Shown piece after piece: positions 63,229 through 64,000 of a stretch of 64,000 nt of DNA. Under the pieces are notes generated by a model, which was not told the DNA's origin, searched no databases, and was given only the letters and a program-made list of their open reading frames with translations. Origin of the DNA: Gracilimonas sp964505215 (lineage in GTDB: Bacteria > Bacteroidota > Rhodothermia > Balneolales > Balneolaceae). Both the position numbers and the translations under genes were made by a program. Position 1 is the first letter of the stretch; each line of letters opens with the position of its first letter. The stretch lies in the NCBI GenBank assembly GCA_964505215.1, contig CAZDGU010000008.1:67589-131588 (forward strand). Reading direction: 5' to 3'.

Positions 63229-63651
63229 GTGGATGATAAATCCATTTCTGTAAGCAAAAATGGACGCTTTTCATTTAATAAAACAGACATTTCCACCGAC
63301 CAATTTCTTTCAATTTCGGCCATAGATGCTTCGGAGAATAAAACAGAAATACAGCTTCGGGTTATACAGCTTACTGAGCAAGTGTTGTACAAATTGCAAT
63401 TTCAAGGAGCCGAAGGTAATTCTGTTCTCACGGCTACAGATCCGGTAATTACCGTTTCGGGCATGGCCTATCCGGGTTTAGAAGTGCAGCTAAACCTGAC
63501 CGATGTACAAAAAAATGTTAAAACAGATTCTAAAGGACGCTGGGGTATTACCTTTCCTGCCGTAAAAGGACAGCTCACTATCTCTTTTAAAGATGCTTAT
63601 AACGGGAAGGCCTATCTCTCTAAAACTTATACCATTGGAGTGAAGTCATGA
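63229..63651 (+). pseudogene. Ig-like/FN3-like extracellular domain fragment
   Basis: At least 140 residues of beta-rich repeats: a first module (GITEPDASLIV, then VSKNGRFSFNKTDIS) and a second one (GMAYPGLEVQLNL, then DSKGRWGITFPAVKG). The visible start is GTG 63229, in the middle of the first module. The frame is open back to a stop at 63067 and reads like the missing front of the module (PPPLFINNTRNNI), but without any start codon. It therefore seems to lack its proper 5' end. The stop overlaps the next ATG (ATGA). Confidence 0.55.
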
Positions 63652-63974
63652 AAATGATATCGCGTTTAATTTTATGTATTGCTCTTATTTTTTACTGGAG
63701 TGTTAACGTACTCGCACAAGACGTCTATTTATCTATCTCGGGTAAACAAACACCCTTCGACAGTGGCGACCAAATTCACCAGTATGAGTTCTGGGTGAAG
63801 CCCGCAAGCAATGCAGCTCCCGGAAATATTCAAATTTATGACGCCGGCTTAGGCGGAGCAGTAGATCTTTTCCGTGATAATGAGCTCATTACCAAAACCA
63901 CTTTTTCTATTTTTAACTTTGATGATGTGTACACTTTCAGTGAAGTGGACTTGCAACAAAAAAGTGGACAGTAA
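63648..63974 (+). CDS. Small secreted protein near the window edge, possibly truncated
   Basis: A 108-residue protein with a clear signal peptide (LILCIALIFYWSVNVLAQ). The mature part is beta-rich: VYLSISGKQTPFDSGDQIHQ, PGNIQIYDAGLGGAVDL. It ends in SEVDLQQKSGQ and a TAA 29 bp before the window end. The overlapping ATGA with the preceding frame suggests co-translation. I recognise similar openings in longer Balneolota-type secreted proteins, so the stop may be premature; the rest lies outside the window. Confidence 0.6.
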   Translation: MKMISRLILCIALIFYWSVNVLAQDVYLSISGKQTPFDSGDQIHQYEFWVKPASNAAPGNIQIYDAGLGGAVDLFRDNELITKTTFSIFNFDDVYTFSEVDLQQKSGQ

Positions 63975-64000
63975 GTTAGAGTAGTCAAGCAGCTATGTTG

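Overview
The window looks like a chromosome segment from a member of the Bacteroidota/Balneolota/Rhodothermota group, most likely a Balneolaceae-type marine bacterium. The evidence is a 2,428-residue SprA (type IX secretion translocon), a secreted M28 peptidase with a C-terminal sorting domain carrying the QNYPNPFNPST signature common in these phyla, a 6-bladed beta-propeller lipoprotein-like protein, a DUF5683 gene next to parAB, a TTTG-N20-TATATTTG promoter, an HPF-HprK pair, and CrtC-like/glycosyltransferase/acyltransferase genes suggesting acylated carotenoid glycosides. The phylum assignment is inference from gene content.

Layout. 0-5 kb: deoC (5' partial), an active and a catalytically degenerate aldehyde dehydrogenase, a SPOR lipoprotein, then a membrane-bound SpoIIE-type phosphatase. 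5-13 kb (minus strand): transketolase, a TPR protein, a LOG-family protein, DUF5683, parB-parA, and a sigma/anti-sigma-like pair. 13-21 kb: uvrC, a beta-propeller protein, an S9 peptidase, an RluA-type pseudouridine synthase and a transglycosylase. 21-22 kb: a YoeB-type toxin-antitoxin module between two 85-bp direct repeats. 22-25 kb: a CoA-binding protein, an FKBP isomerase, and a complete IS982-type element inserted 12 bp upstream of an RNA methyltransferase. 25-31.6 kb: glycosyltransferase, a pseudogene with two in-frame stops, an O-methyltransferase and the putative carotenoid-modification genes. 31.7-42.3 kb: xerC/D-hpf-hprK, M23 and M28 peptidases, trmH, an orphan response regulator, hydrolase, VOC protein, rsmI-lnt. 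42.3-53 kb: a palindrome-rich spacer, sprA, and divergent lptF-lptG. 53-55 kb: a heptamer tandem repeat and the sorting-domain peptidase.

55.1-59.5 kb is the most accessory-looking part. It holds an orphan HigA-type antitoxin with only the tail of its toxin, a serine hydrolase, a HepT/MntA pair in which HepT lacks an internal segment, a nucleotidyltransferase-like gene paired with an HTH gene, and a tiny membrane protein. Three related 117-140 bp repeats bracket the last two units, giving a cassette-like arrangement. This is my best candidate for an undescribed system. Core genes resume at 59.6 kb with alanine dehydrogenase and a zinc metalloprotease; the last 900 bp holds short, possibly broken secreted-protein genes.
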